DNA from: Acidimicrobiaceae bacterium UBA7830 | Lineage (GTDB): Bacteria > Actinomycetota > Acidimicrobiia > Acidimicrobiales > Ilumatobacteraceae | DNA: 19,568 nt | Reading direction: 5' to 3' | Assembly (NCBI GenBank): GCA_002501485.1 | Contig: DLTS01000024.1 | Span: forward strand, 66,103 to 85,670 | Part shown: positions 6,708 through 14,283 of the stretch, piece by piece | Layout of the letters: the number at the start of each line of letters is the position of its first letter | Numbering within the stretch: position 1 is the stretch's first letter | The notes under the pieces: generated by a model | Databases searched by the model: none | What the model saw: the letters and a program-made list of their open reading frames with translations, nothing else | What the model was told of the DNA's origin: nothing | Position numbers and translations under genes: made by a program

Positions 6708-9134
6708 TCAGATGTTCACGAGAATGAGAACGATTGCTCCCACCGTCGCCGCTCCGAAGAGCAACGCTCCGTACTGATTGACCTTTCCTGATTGGACTGG
6801 CTGCAAGGCGTGGCCGCCTTCACTCGCTGCCAATCCAGATGCGTTCACCGCTCCATCAACCACACGCTGGTCGACGTTGCGATAAACCCATTCGCCGGTT
6901 CTCCGGCCCCCGCGTCCAACGTTGTTGACGATGCCGTCGAGAATGTTCTGGTTCACCCAGTAGGCCGCTCGCGCTATCGGATGAGCAAACGCAAACACGA
7001 TGACCTTTTCGTAGAGGTGATCCAAGTAGTACTTGTTGACCAGCAATGTGTGAACCCAACGTGCAGGAGCGACCTTTGATGTGAGTCCGGCAAACGGGTT
7101 TCTTCGGTCGCCGTAGATTCCAACGCACACCCACGCGCTAAAGAGAATGCCTGCAAAGACAAGAATAATCGACGGCATCGCCTTCGACCATGAGAAGACG
7201 GCATGGCTCAATTTCGGTGCGTAACAGACAGTGCCTTCAGATGGATCAGCAAATCCACAGCCTTTCGCTTTGCCGTCGTACTCTTCGTCGCCTGCCTGCA
7301 CCGCCGCAAAGACAATGCCTGCACTCTCTTCTTCTCCAGATGGGTACCCGTATTCGTCATCGAGCGCAACTTCGACACCGACGGGCTCTACCCAGTCGGT
7401 GAAGTAATGCGTGCCAAACGCAGGCGCATTGAGATATCCGGAGCCGATCGCAAGAATGGCGAGAACGACGAGCGGAGCCGTGATTCGCCACGGCGATTCG
7501 TGCGGCCCATGGTGGGCGCCATGATCATCGTGGGCACCGTTATCGTCGTGGGCGTCGCCGTGGTGATCGTCATGATCAGCGTGAGCAGCTCCGTGAGCGT
7601 CGTCATGGCCTTCATCGTGATGCTCACCTGCGGCAGCACCACGCGGTTTCCCAAAGAACGTGAGGTAGGTCGCCCGAGTCATATACGCAGGGGTCATGAA
7701 GGCGCCAACCAACGCAACGTAGTAGAAGAACTGGTAGCCGTTGTGGCTGGCGTTATCGATGATCTCGTCTTTCGAGAAGAACCCTGAGAAGAACGGAATG
7801 CCGCAGAGCGCAGCGGTCGACACCATCCATGTGACCGCCGTGATCGGCATCTTCTTCGCCAGACCACCCATGTCTTTCTTCATGTCGAAGGAGTGATGTG
7901 AACCCGAGTGGCTGATCGAACCGGCACCCAAGAAAAGCGCACACTTGAAGAACGCGTGCGTGAAGATGTGGAACACGGCGGGAAGCCATGCACCAACACC
8001 AAGACCGAGCATCATGTAGCCGAGCTGAGAGACCGTTGAATACGCCAAGACTTTCTTGATGTCGTCTTGAACGAATGCAAGCGCTGCAGCAACGATGATC
8101 GTGATACCACCAATGATGGTGATGAAGTTCACCGTGGTATCGAGGATGTCGAACCCGACGAAGAACACCGGGTAGAGACGAGCGACCAAGAACACACCAG
8201 CCACGACCATGGTCGACGAGTGCAACAGTGACGACACCGGGGTAGGGCCGGCCATGGCGTCAGGTAGCCACGTGTGAAGGGGAAATTGGCCCGACTTACC
8301 GATCGATGCGATAAAGAGCGCAACGCCACCCCAAAACAGGACGCTCTGTGAGGCCTCGCCCGACAGAGCCCACGCTGAGATGCCTCGAATGGAGAAGCCG
8401 TTAGATCCGTGTTCGACCGCCCAATCGTTCGCACCAAAGAAGATGATCGCGGTGCCGACGAGAAGACCAACATCACCAACACGAACGGTGAAGAATGCCT
8501 TCAGGGCGGCACGAGAGTTCGCTTCTTCTTCCCACCAGTGACCGATAAGCATGAACGAGCACAGGCCCATGATTTCCCAGCCGAGAATAAGCTGCAACAT
8601 GTTCTCCGCAAGAACCATGACGAGCATGCCCGCCGAGAACAACGTCAACGACGCAAAGAAATGGGTGTAACGACGGTCACCTGAGACATACTCGGTCGAG
8701 TAGATCTGCACCAAGAATGAAATGAACGTGACGAGCAGCAACAGCATAATCGCCAATCCGTCGATGTGCTGTCCGAGGCCAAATTCGAGACCTCCTGATT
8801 GCCACCAGGTCCACGACTTCACCACCGGCTCGACAAACGACGCCCCGTAGCCTCCGTCGCCAGCGGTAGGGAAGATCGCTCGGAACGCACCGAAGAAGCC
8901 ACCTGAGGCGTAGTCACTAGCGCCCGATGCCGAGTTCACTCGGTCGATCCACTGGAACGTCGCACCGATTGAAATCGCAAGCGAAATACCGATCGAAACG
9001 ATGCCTATTTCGCTGCCATTTTGCGGCATCTTCTTGCCGAACAAAATGATGAAGACGAAACCGATCGCTGGAATGAGCGGGATCAGCCACGCATTTTCCA
9101 AGAACCAGCCAGACGAGAGGGTTGCTCCAAGCAT
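6708..9134 (-). CDS. nuoL: NADH-quinone oxidoreductase subunit L, with two enlarged loops
   Basis: The distal proton-pumping subunit, 808 residues, clearly longer than the usual 610-670. The antiporter core is complete: GWEIMGLCSF with Glu187, GKSGQFPLHTWLPDAMAGPTP (279-299) with Lys280, QDDIKKVLAYSTVSQLGYM (356-374) and HAFFKCALFLGAGS (393-406). The extra length lies in two loops. Residues 505-545, just before the conserved PHESP, hold 14 histidines and many aspartates. Residues about 568-650 form a long acidic loop with Cys626 and Cys637. From known NuoL topology the first faces the cytoplasm and the second the periplasm. The C-terminal lateral helix (about 685-785) and the last helix (787-807) are present. 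The ATG at 9134 lies 7 bases after the nuoK stop, with AGGGGT upstream. Confidence 0.97.
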   Translation of the reverse strand: MLGATLSSGWFLENAWLIPLIPAIGFVFIILFGKKMPQNGSEIGIVSIGISLAISIGATFQWIDRVNSASGASDYASGGFFGAFRAIFPTAGDGGYGASFVEPVVKSWTWWQSGGLEFGLGQHIDGLAIMLLLLVTFISFLVQIYSTEYVSGDRRYTHFFASLTLFSAGMLVMVLAENMLQLILGWEIMGLCSFMLIGHWWEEEANSRAALKAFFTVRVGDVGLLVGTAIIFFGANDWAVEHGSNGFSIRGISAWALSGEASQSVLFWGGVALFIASIGKSGQFPLHTWLPDAMAGPTPVSSLLHSSTMVVAGVFLVARLYPVFFVGFDILDTTVNFITIIGGITIIVAAALAFVQDDIKKVLAYSTVSQLGYMMLGLGVGAWLPAVFHIFTHAFFKCALFLGAGSISHSGSHHSFDMKKDMGGLAKKMPITAVTWMVSTAALCGIPFFSGFFSKDEIIDNASHNGYQFFYYVALVGAFMTPAYMTRATYLTFFGKPRGAAAGEHHDEGHDDAHGAAHADHDDHHGDAHDDNGAHDDHGAHHGPHESPWRITAPLVVLAILAIGSGYLNAPAFGTHYFTDWVEPVGVEVALDDEYGYPSGEEESAGIVFAAVQAGDEEYDGKAKGCGFADPSEGTVCYAPKLSHAVFSWSKAMPSIILVFAGILFSAWVCVGIYGDRRNPFAGLTSKVAPARWVHTLLVNKYYLDHLYEKVIVFAFAHPIARAAYWVNQNILDGIVNNVGRGGRRTGEWVYRNVDQRVVDGAVNASGLAASEGGHALQPVQSGKVNQYGALLFGAATVGAIVLILVNI
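7500..7622 (-). other. Histidine/aspartate-rich loop within NuoL
   Basis: This segment encodes NuoL residues 505-545, with 14 His and many Asp and Gly/Ala in imperfect short repeats of the form DDHHG, DDHGA and DAHDD. It sits in the loop between the TM13 and TM14 equivalents, immediately before the PHESP motif that NuoL proteins share. Such composition can bind divalent metals, but no role is established. Its antisense reads as a hydrophobic, valine-rich open frame, which is an artefact. Confidence 0.85.
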
Positions 9135-9141
9135 CAGACCG

Positions 9142-9441
9142 TTAACCCCTCATCACCGAGAGTTCATCAAGAGCGATCGAACGACGGTTGCGATAAATCA
9201 TCAACACCATTGCAAGGCCAACACCAACTTCTGCTGCCGCTACCGCAATCACATACAGAGCAAATACATGCCCCTCAGGTGAGTTGTTCATCATTGCGAA
9301 CGCAATGAGGTTGAGGTTCACAGAGTTGAGGATGAGTTCAATCGACATCAGCACCATGACGGCATTGCGACGGGCGATTACGCCGAACACTCCGGTAGAA
9401 AACAGCACTGCCGCCAAGATGAGGAAATTCACTGCGTACAT
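9142..9441 (-). CDS. nuoK: NADH-quinone oxidoreductase subunit K
   Basis: A 99-residue subunit with three transmembrane helices, the usual NuoK length. SIELILNSVNLNL (33-45) carries the conserved Glu of the TM2 proton path, and VAAAEVGVGLAMV carries the second conserved Glu. The frame is open 64 codons upstream into nuoJ, but the ATG at 9441 matches homologues and is preceded by a good Shine-Dalgarno (AGGAAGGA, 7 bases upstream). It starts one base after the nuoJ stop. NuoK forms part of the membrane-embedded charged chain linking the quinone site to the antiporter subunits. Confidence 0.97.
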   Translation of the reverse strand: MYAVNFLILAAVLFSTGVFGVIARRNAVMVLMSIELILNSVNLNLIAFAMMNNSPEGHVFALYVIAVAAAEVGVGLAMVLMIYRNRRSIALDELSVMRG

Positions 9442-9442
9442 A

Positions 9443-9964
9443 TCAGTCCTTCCTCGCCAACACGATTGCGCCGACGGCTGCTGCAAGCAACACGAATGAC
9501 AGCGCCAAGAACGGCACAAGGCCTTCACGCAGGAACACGTCAGAAATGGCGGTCGTCGACATCGGTTCATCAGGAGAGGAGAGCACTTCACCGCGGTACT
9601 GGTCGACGATGACCCACACCAAGGTGCCGGCAAGCAACAACGACACCGGAATTCCGATCGACCAGTTCTTGTTGTTGAGATCTGATTCCTCGCCGATCGT
9701 CGCTCGGGTCAACATGATGCCGAACAAGAACAGCACCATAACGGCGCCGATATAGACCATGACCTGAGAAATCGCCACGAATTCGGCAGCCGCCAACACG
9801 TATTGAGCAGCAACTCCACCGAGAACGACGACAAGCCACAGTGCAGCGTGCACGACATTACGGCCACTTACGACACGCAATGCACCAAACACCATGATGG
9901 CGGCGACGATGTAGAAGCCAACGTTCTGCGCAACGTTGACATCAGCGCCGAGCATCGAGCTCAT
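9443..9964 (-). CDS. nuoJ: NADH-quinone oxidoreductase subunit J
   Basis: A 173-residue membrane subunit with five predicted helices. It is close to E. coli NuoJ (184) and lacks the long C-terminal extension found in many actinobacterial NuoJ proteins. The third helix carries the conserved MVYIGAVMVLFLFGIML motif, where the pi-bulge important for conformational coupling occurs in known structures. The ATG at 9964 overlaps the nuoI stop as ATGA; Met4 (9955) is an alternative start. Confidence 0.95.
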   Translation of the reverse strand: MSSMLGADVNVAQNVGFYIVAAIMVFGALRVVSGRNVVHAALWLVVVLGGVAAQYVLAAAEFVAISQVMVYIGAVMVLFLFGIMLTRATIGEESDLNNKNWSIGIPVSLLLAGTLVWVIVDQYRGEVLSSPDEPMSTTAISDVFLREGLVPFLALSFVLLAAAVGAIVLARKD

Positions 9965-10446
9965 TTCTTCTTCTCCGCTCCGGCTTCAAGTTCAGGTGCT
10001 TCTGGAACAGTTTCCATCCACTCACCAAGCTTGTCTTTATCGTGCAACAAGTCAGCAATACGAGGTTCTGAATACTCGTATTCGGGGCTCCAGAAGAGTG
10101 CGTCGAACGGACACACCTCTACGCAAATACCGCAATACATGCATAGCGCATAGTCGATATCGAAACGGTCGAGATGGTTGACCTGGCGTGGCTTGCCACC
10201 AGCGCGTCGTGGCGGAGCGAGCTGCTTGTGTCCTTCGATGTAAATGCACCAGTCGGGGCATGAGCGCGCACACAGCATGCAAGCTGTGCAGTTGTCTTCA
10301 CGCAACGCAATCACGCCGCGAGCCCGAGCAGGAGGCGCTTCTTTCGCATGCGGGTACTGCACCGTGTCTGCACCATTTTTTGCAGTACGGAACAGCGTCC
10401 CCATGGTGACGCCAAGACCTTTCACGAGACCAGGAACCTTTGGCAT
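9961..10446 (-). CDS. nuoI: NADH-quinone oxidoreductase subunit I (two 4Fe-4S clusters)
   Basis: A 161-residue 8Fe ferredoxin-like subunit that passes electrons toward NuoB on the cytoplasmic side. Both CxxCxxCxxxCP motifs are intact: Cys53, 56, 59, 63 and Cys102, 105, 108, 112, ligating clusters N6a and N6b. The last 25 or so residues form a charged tail ending in three lysines. Upstream codons are open to 10515, but the ATG at 10446 gives the family start and follows a GAAGG-type Shine-Dalgarno. Its A is shared with the nuoH stop (TGATG). Because NuoG is absent from this cluster, this subunit may be the entry point for electrons from an unidentified donor; that is inference. Confidence 0.96.
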   Translation of the reverse strand: MPKVPGLVKGLGVTMGTLFRTAKNGADTVQYPHAKEAPPARARGVIALREDNCTACMLCARSCPDWCIYIEGHKQLAPPRRAGGKPRQVNHLDRFDIDYALCMYCGICVEVCPFDALFWSPEYEYSEPRIADLLHDKDKLGEWMETVPEAPELEAGAEKKK

Positions 10447-11498
10447 CAGATCGCAACCTTCAAGATGGCGGTCACTGCAATATTTGCGAGCGACAACGGA
10501 ATGAGCACCTTCCATGCAAACCGCTGGAGTTGGTCCTCACGGAACCGTGGGTACGAGAAACGCACCCACATGATGATGCCGGTGAGCACCAGCATCTTCG
10601 TCAGCATGATGACTGGACCGACAATGTTCATCCAGCCGTCGACAGCTTCGAGCGACTCCCAGCCAAACCACGAGAACGGGATGCCCCAGCCACCGAGGAA
10701 GAGAACCGACGCAATGAACGCAAACACACCGGCGGTAGCGAACTCGCCAATGAAGAAGATGAGGAATCGGAAGCCGGAGTATTCGGTCATGTAGCCCGAC
10801 ACCAACTCTGACTCTGCGATCGGCATGTCAAACGGCACCTGAGTGAGTTCTGCCTGAACCGCAATCATGAAAATAAGGAACCCAACGAACTGAGTAAGCA
10901 CGAACGGGAAGCCAACTCCGTCCCAGCCGAAGATTGAACCGGAGTTCTGCGCCACAACGATCTGCTGCAAGTTCATTGATCCGGCCTGGATCACTACGCC
11001 AACAACGGCCAACACCATCGGAAGTTCATAAGCGATGAGCTGGCCTGCGGCTCGGAGACCGCCGAGCAATGAATACTTGTTTGCGCTCGACCAACCGGCA
11101 ACAAGAATGCCAATCACCGAAACCGAACCGATGGCCAGCGCATAAAACACGCCGGCTGAGAAGTCGGTGAAGAGAGCATCGGGCCCGAATGGAACGACGA
11201 CGACGAGCAAAAACGTTGACACCAGCACGATGACGGGAGCCAACTTGTAGATCTTCGCGTCAGCGTTCTCGGGAATGATGTCCTCTTTCTGCAGCCATTT
11301 ACCCACCTCGGCAAGCAACTGCATCGAGCCGTAGGGCCCAGCTTCCATAGGGCCAAGACGGCTCTGCATGAACGACATCATCTTGAACAAAAAGAGGTAG
11401 ACAATGGTGCCAGCGGGCAGCAAGACAGCACCGACGCCGCCGAGCACCCGGAGCAACGACTGGCCCCAGTAGGGAATTTCAAGAGCGATGCTCATCAT
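10446..11498 (-). CDS. nuoH: NADH-quinone oxidoreductase subunit H, unusual first loop
   Basis: A 350-residue subunit with eight helices that forms most of the quinone chamber and the contact with NuoB/NuoD. Recognisable motifs include QKEDIIPENAD (70-80), the AYELPM stretch, AELTQVPFDMPIAESELVSGYMTEYSG and the C-terminal WVRFSYPRFREDQL. The first loop, normally RxGPNRVGP, reads RLGPMEAGP (47-55), replacing Asn-Arg-Val with Met-Glu-Ala. The frame extends 28 codons upstream into nuoD. The ATG at 11498 (or the next ATG at 11495) is preferred because the preceding codons only shadow nuoD; it shares its A with the nuoD stop (TGATGATG). There is no space for nuoE, nuoF or nuoG between nuoD and nuoH. 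Confidence 0.96.
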   Translation of the reverse strand: MMSIALEIPYWGQSLLRVLGGVGAVLLPAGTIVYLFLFKMMSFMQSRLGPMEAGPYGSMQLLAEVGKWLQKEDIIPENADAKIYKLAPVIVLVSTFLLVVVVPFGPDALFTDFSAGVFYALAIGSVSVIGILVAGWSSANKYSLLGGLRAAGQLIAYELPMVLAVVGVVIQAGSMNLQQIVVAQNSGSIFGWDGVGFPFVLTQFVGFLIFMIAVQAELTQVPFDMPIAESELVSGYMTEYSGFRFLIFFIGEFATAGVFAFIASVLFLGGWGIPFSWFGWESLEAVDGWMNIVGPVIMLTKMLVLTGIIMWVRFSYPRFREDQLQRFAWKVLIPLSLANIAVTAILKVAI

Positions 11499-12670
11499 CA
11501 GCGATCGATATCTCCAAGGATGAAGTAAAGGCTCGCCAAGATCGTGATGATGTCGGGCACGTACACGCCTTTCAACACCCACGGGGTGATCGAGATGTTG
11601 TTAAACGACGCCGAGCGAATCTTCACCCGGAATGGTCCGAGGTCACCCTTTGAGACGACGTAATACCCCATCTCACCGAGAGGATTCTCAGTTGACACCC
11701 ATGCTTCGCCTTCAGGAACCTTGATAATGCGAGGCACCTTCGTCATGACCGGGCCTGGGGGCAGGGTTTCGATAAGTTGATCGACGATCTTTGTTGCCTC
11801 GCGGACCTCTTGGAGGCGAATCCAGCATCGTGCCCATGAGTCACCGTCTGGGTGCGTCCACACCCGGAAATCGACCTTGTCGTATGCCAATGGAAGTGAT
11901 TGGTCTCGGCGGAGGTCCCAGTCAACACCTGAGGCTCTCAGGTTCGCTCCTGACAACCCGTACTGTCGGGCAACATCAGCGGGGATTACGCCGATTCCTC
12001 GTGTACGACTTTGAAAAATTTCGTTTCCAAACAGCAGATCTTCGATCTCGTCGCAGAAATTGCGAAGTTTCTTCATAACCTGTCGGGTCTCATCGAGCCA
12101 ACCCTTGGGCAGGTCGTCTTTCAGCCCGCCAATGCGGTCAAAGTTCGGATGGAAACGGCCGCCAGTTGCACCTTCGATGAGGTTCAGCACGTACTCGCGG
12201 TCACGGAATGCCATAAATACCGGGGTCACCGCTCCCATCTGCACGCCGAGGTCGCCGAGGAACAGACTCACATTTGCGATGCGTGACAGTTCAAAGAGAA
12301 TGGTCCGGATGTGCTGCGCACGCGGCGGGGCCTCAATATCCATCAGCTGTTCAGCAGCAAGAATGAAAGGCACCTCGTTTGCGAACGATCCGAGCCAGTC
12401 AATTCGGTTGATCAGCGCAGTAACTTGCGGGAATGTGCGGACTTCGGTGAGCTTCTCGTAGCCCCGATGCATGTACCCCGCCGATGGCTCGGCCCAGACC
12501 ACCTGCTCACCATCAAGACGAGCGATGATTCGAAGCGTTCCGTGGGTGGCAGGGTGCTGTGGGCCGATGTTGAGGGTCATTCCTTCGGTTTCAAGCTCAA
12601 CGTTCAATCGGGCATCCGCAGCTTGAGAAGCTATATACGACATCTGCTGGCGTTCGGACAACATCGTCAT
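11498..12670 (-). CDS. nuoD: NADH-quinone oxidoreductase subunit D
   Basis: A 390-residue 49-kDa-type subunit, related to the large subunit of [NiFe] hydrogenases, which forms the quinone headgroup site with NuoB. GPQHPATHG is at 36-44, with His43 at the quinone-binding position (bovine His59, Thermus His38). MHRGYEKL (67-74) places Arg69 at bovine Arg85, the arginine dimethylated by NDUFAF7. Counting forward from His43, the quinone-hydrogen-bonding Tyr (bovine Tyr108, Thermus Tyr87) is Trp92 here (codon TGG at 12397-12395). The C-terminus ends ILGDIDR, close to the usual GDVDR. The start overlaps the nuoC stop as ATGA; ATG at 12664 is a possible alternative. NuoC and NuoD are separate, unlike the fusion in E. 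coli. Confidence 0.97.
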   Translation of the reverse strand: MTMLSERQQMSYIASQAADARLNVELETEGMTLNIGPQHPATHGTLRIIARLDGEQVVWAEPSAGYMHRGYEKLTEVRTFPQVTALINRIDWLGSFANEVPFILAAEQLMDIEAPPRAQHIRTILFELSRIANVSLFLGDLGVQMGAVTPVFMAFRDREYVLNLIEGATGGRFHPNFDRIGGLKDDLPKGWLDETRQVMKKLRNFCDEIEDLLFGNEIFQSRTRGIGVIPADVARQYGLSGANLRASGVDWDLRRDQSLPLAYDKVDFRVWTHPDGDSWARCWIRLQEVREATKIVDQLIETLPPGPVMTKVPRIIKVPEGEAWVSTENPLGEMGYYVVSKGDLGPFRVKIRSASFNNISITPWVLKGVYVPDIITILASLYFILGDIDR

Positions 12671-13332
12671 GAGTCATCTCCTTCGTCATCATCGCTCGCG
12701 GGCATCGGTTCAACATCGACGATCCCGGGCCATGGCTTCACCAAGCGTGCGAGCAGGGGGAAATCTTTTCGCAATGGGTAGCCCTCGAAGTCGCCCGGGA
12801 GGTACATATTTCGCAGATCGGGGTGGCCGTCAAACGAAATGCCGAACATCTCATGGGTTTCACGCTCATGCCAATTTGCACCGGCGTACACGGGAATCCA
12901 ACTCTCGATTGACATCGTGCCGTCGTCATGTTGAGGAAGGTCTGCTTTCAAGGTGACGCTCACGTGCCGCCGGGTGTCGGTGACTCGGGCCAGCATTTGA
13001 AATCGGGTGTCTCCCCCGGTGTAACCCTGACGAATCTCGCTTGCGGCCGGATCTTCTTCGACTTCTTCGGTCGGGTCGTTCTCACCGTCACCAAATGGCG
13101 ATGGCATCCAGTCCATCGCTGAAAGAAAGCAGAAATAGTCAAAACCCTGTGCACGCAGCGCCTCTCCTGCTGAACGCCACGACTCAGGAGTCACACGCAC
13201 CCAGAGATCAACCTGCGGCACCTGATGAACGTCAACCACCGCATCACCGAGATCTGCACGAAGCCGGGCAACGATCTCATTGCGCAGTTCATCAACAACT
13301 GGTGCTGATTCGTCGGTGTCGGTGTCACTCAA
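12667..13332 (-). CDS. nuoC: NADH-quinone oxidoreductase subunit C
   Basis: A 221-residue 30-kDa-type subunit of the peripheral arm, with the signature WHERETHEMFGISFDGHPDLRNMYLP-type block followed by GYPLRKDFPL. An acidic segment rich in Glu/Asp sits in the middle, after FLSAMDWMPSPFGDG, and the C-terminus is also acidic (DDDEGDDS). The frame is open well upstream inside nuoB, but that part has no family similarity. The best start is TTG at 13332, preceded by a strong GGAGGTG Shine-Dalgarno with 6 bases of spacing and overlapping the nuoB stop. A GTG at 13341 overlaps that Shine-Dalgarno sequence and is less likely. Confidence 0.95.
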   Translation of the reverse strand: MSDTDTDESAPVVDELRNEIVARLRADLGDAVVDVHQVPQVDLWVRVTPESWRSAGEALRAQGFDYFCFLSAMDWMPSPFGDGENDPTEEVEEDPAASEIRQGYTGGDTRFQMLARVTDTRRHVSVTLKADLPQHDDGTMSIESWIPVYAGANWHERETHEMFGISFDGHPDLRNMYLPGDFEGYPLRKDFPLLARLVKPWPGIVDVEPMPASDDDEGDDS

Positions 13333-13870
13333 TTGGGCCACCTCCGACAACGATGGGCTCACTCTCTCGCACAATCGGCTTGAAGCCCTCTCCTCGCCAA
13401 CGGGCACCCATATCTTCGTGCTTAATGCGCTGCTGCAGCAGCACAACGCCTTCCAAAAGAGCCTCTGGTCGAGGAGGACAGCCAGGCACGTACACATCGA
13501 CCGGAACGATCTGGTCGACGCCCTTTGTCACCGAGTATGAATCCCAGTAGGGGCCACCACAGTTCGCGCACGAACCCATCGAGATGACGTACTTTGGCTC
13601 TGGCATCTGCTCGTACAAGCGCTTCACCGCTGGTGCCATCTTGTCGGTGACGGTTCCTGATACGACGACAAGGTCGGCCTGACGAGGGCTTGCCGGCAAT
13701 GGGATAACACCGAGACGCATGACGTCGTAGCGGGGCGATCCGAATGCCGCACCCATCTCGATGGCACAACACGCAAGACCCCACTGATATACCCACATCG
13801 AGTACGAACGGCCAATATTGAACAATTTAGTGAGTGGAGCCGGTAAACGGCCGCGGTCGACTAGACCCAT
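13325..13870 (-). CDS. nuoB: NADH-quinone oxidoreductase subunit B (cluster N2)
   Basis: A 181-residue 20-kDa/PSST-type subunit that binds the last iron-sulfur cluster (N2) before quinone. The ligands are Cys34-Cys35 (in GLACCAIEM), Cys101 (in MGSCANCGGP) and Cys131 (in VPGCPPRPEAL). SPRQADLVVVSGTVT (61-75) is the other hallmark. The SCANCGGPYWDSYSV version resembles, from memory, that of complexes lacking the NADH module more than the SGGMFNNYA form of classical actinobacterial NuoB. The ATG at 13870 overlaps the nuoA stop by 10 bases and has GAGGA about 8 bases upstream. Confidence 0.97.
   Translation of the reverse strand: MGLVDRGRLPAPLTKLFNIGRSYSMWVYQWGLACCAIEMGAAFGSPRYDVMRLGVIPLPASPRQADLVVVSGTVTDKMAPAVKRLYEQMPEPKYVISMGSCANCGGPYWDSYSVTKGVDQIVPVDVYVPGCPPRPEALLEGVVLLQQRIKHEDMGARWRGEGFKPIVRESEPIVVGGGPIE
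13339..13345 (-). promoter_or_regulatory. Strong Shine-Dalgarno (GGAGGTG) that sets the nuoC TTG start
   Basis: GGAGGTG lies inside the last codons of nuoB and is separated by 6 bases from the TTG at 13332. It pairs well with the 16S rRNA 3' end and is the strongest such site in the nuo cluster. It decides in favour of TTG over the GTG at 13341, which overlaps it. Confidence 0.75.
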
Positions 13871-14226
13871 CGAAGAAGTCCTCGCTTCCAGGCATATACG
13901 AGTCCGTCAAGCAACAACACGATGAACGCAAGCATGGTGACCAACCCGAAAGTCCCATAACGCTCGATGGCGGCGGCCCATGGGAAGATGAACACAGCCT
14001 CAACGTCAAAGATGACGAAGAGCAATGCGAACACGTAGTACCTGACTTGGCTTTGTGACCATCCGAGACCTACCGGATCAACACCTGACTCGTAGGGAAG
14101 GAGTTTCTCAGGGGTCGGTCGAGATGGCCGAACAAGCGCAGCAATACCAAGCAGAAGACCTGCCAACAGCATTGCCGCCAGTCCGAACCAAACAACGTTG
14201 AGGTAATCGCGCAGAAATAGCGACAT
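13861..14226 (-). CDS. nuoA: NADH-quinone oxidoreductase subunit A
   Basis: A 121-residue subunit with three transmembrane helices and normal NuoA length, the first gene of the nuo cluster. The conserved loop after TM1 reads PYESGVDPVG, followed by RYYVFALLFVIFDVEAVFIFPWA, which includes the acidic residues of TM2 (FDVEAVFIFPW). The frame is open to a TTG at 14265, but the ATG at 14226 matches homologues. It has no Shine-Dalgarno sequence, and TATCGT ends 8 bases upstream, so a leaderless start is likely. The gene is divergent from the MFS gene, with 57 bases between the start codons. Confidence 0.95.
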   Translation of the reverse strand: MSLFLRDYLNVVWFGLAAMLLAGLLLGIAALVRPSRPTPEKLLPYESGVDPVGLGWSQSQVRYYVFALLFVIFDVEAVFIFPWAAAIERYGTFGLVTMLAFIVLLLDGLVYAWKRGLLRWV

Positions 14227-14234
14227 CGTCGAAA

Positions 14235-14240
14235 ACGATA
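14235..14240 (-). promoter_or_regulatory. Putative -10 element (TATCGT) of the nuo operon, leaderless type
   Basis: Read on the minus strand, TATCGT (TANNNT) is followed by 8 bases and then the nuoA ATG. TTGGGA, a 4/6 match to the -35 consensus, lies 19 bases further upstream, a slightly long spacer. Together these suggest that the whole nuo unit starts here with no leader. Only sequence supports this. Confidence 0.35.
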
Positions 14241-14269
14241 TCAGTCGGGTAAGGCCATCTCCCAAACCC

Positions 14270-14275
14270 TATGGT
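14270..14275 (+). promoter_or_regulatory. Putative -10 element (TATGGT) of the MFS gene, leaderless type
   Basis: TATGGT ends 8 bases before the GTG at 14284, mirroring the arrangement at the divergent nuoA. No Shine-Dalgarno sequence precedes the GTG. The two putative -10 elements are 29 bases apart on opposite strands, so the two promoters would overlap and may interfere with each other. Confidence 0.35.
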
Positions 14276-14283
14276 GTGCTCCT

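Noticed and set aside
7203..7787. Plus-strand open frame inside nuoL encoding a valine/isoleucine-rich, membrane-like stretch
   Set aside because: It is the antisense of the His/Asp-rich loop of NuoL (CAC/GAC codons read backward as GTG/GTC). The nuoL frame is full length with family motifs on both sides.
13333..13497. 55-residue N-terminal extension of NuoC inside nuoB
   Set aside because: It is a cysteine-rich out-of-frame reading of nuoB with no NuoC similarity; the TTG at 13332 has a strong Shine-Dalgarno.
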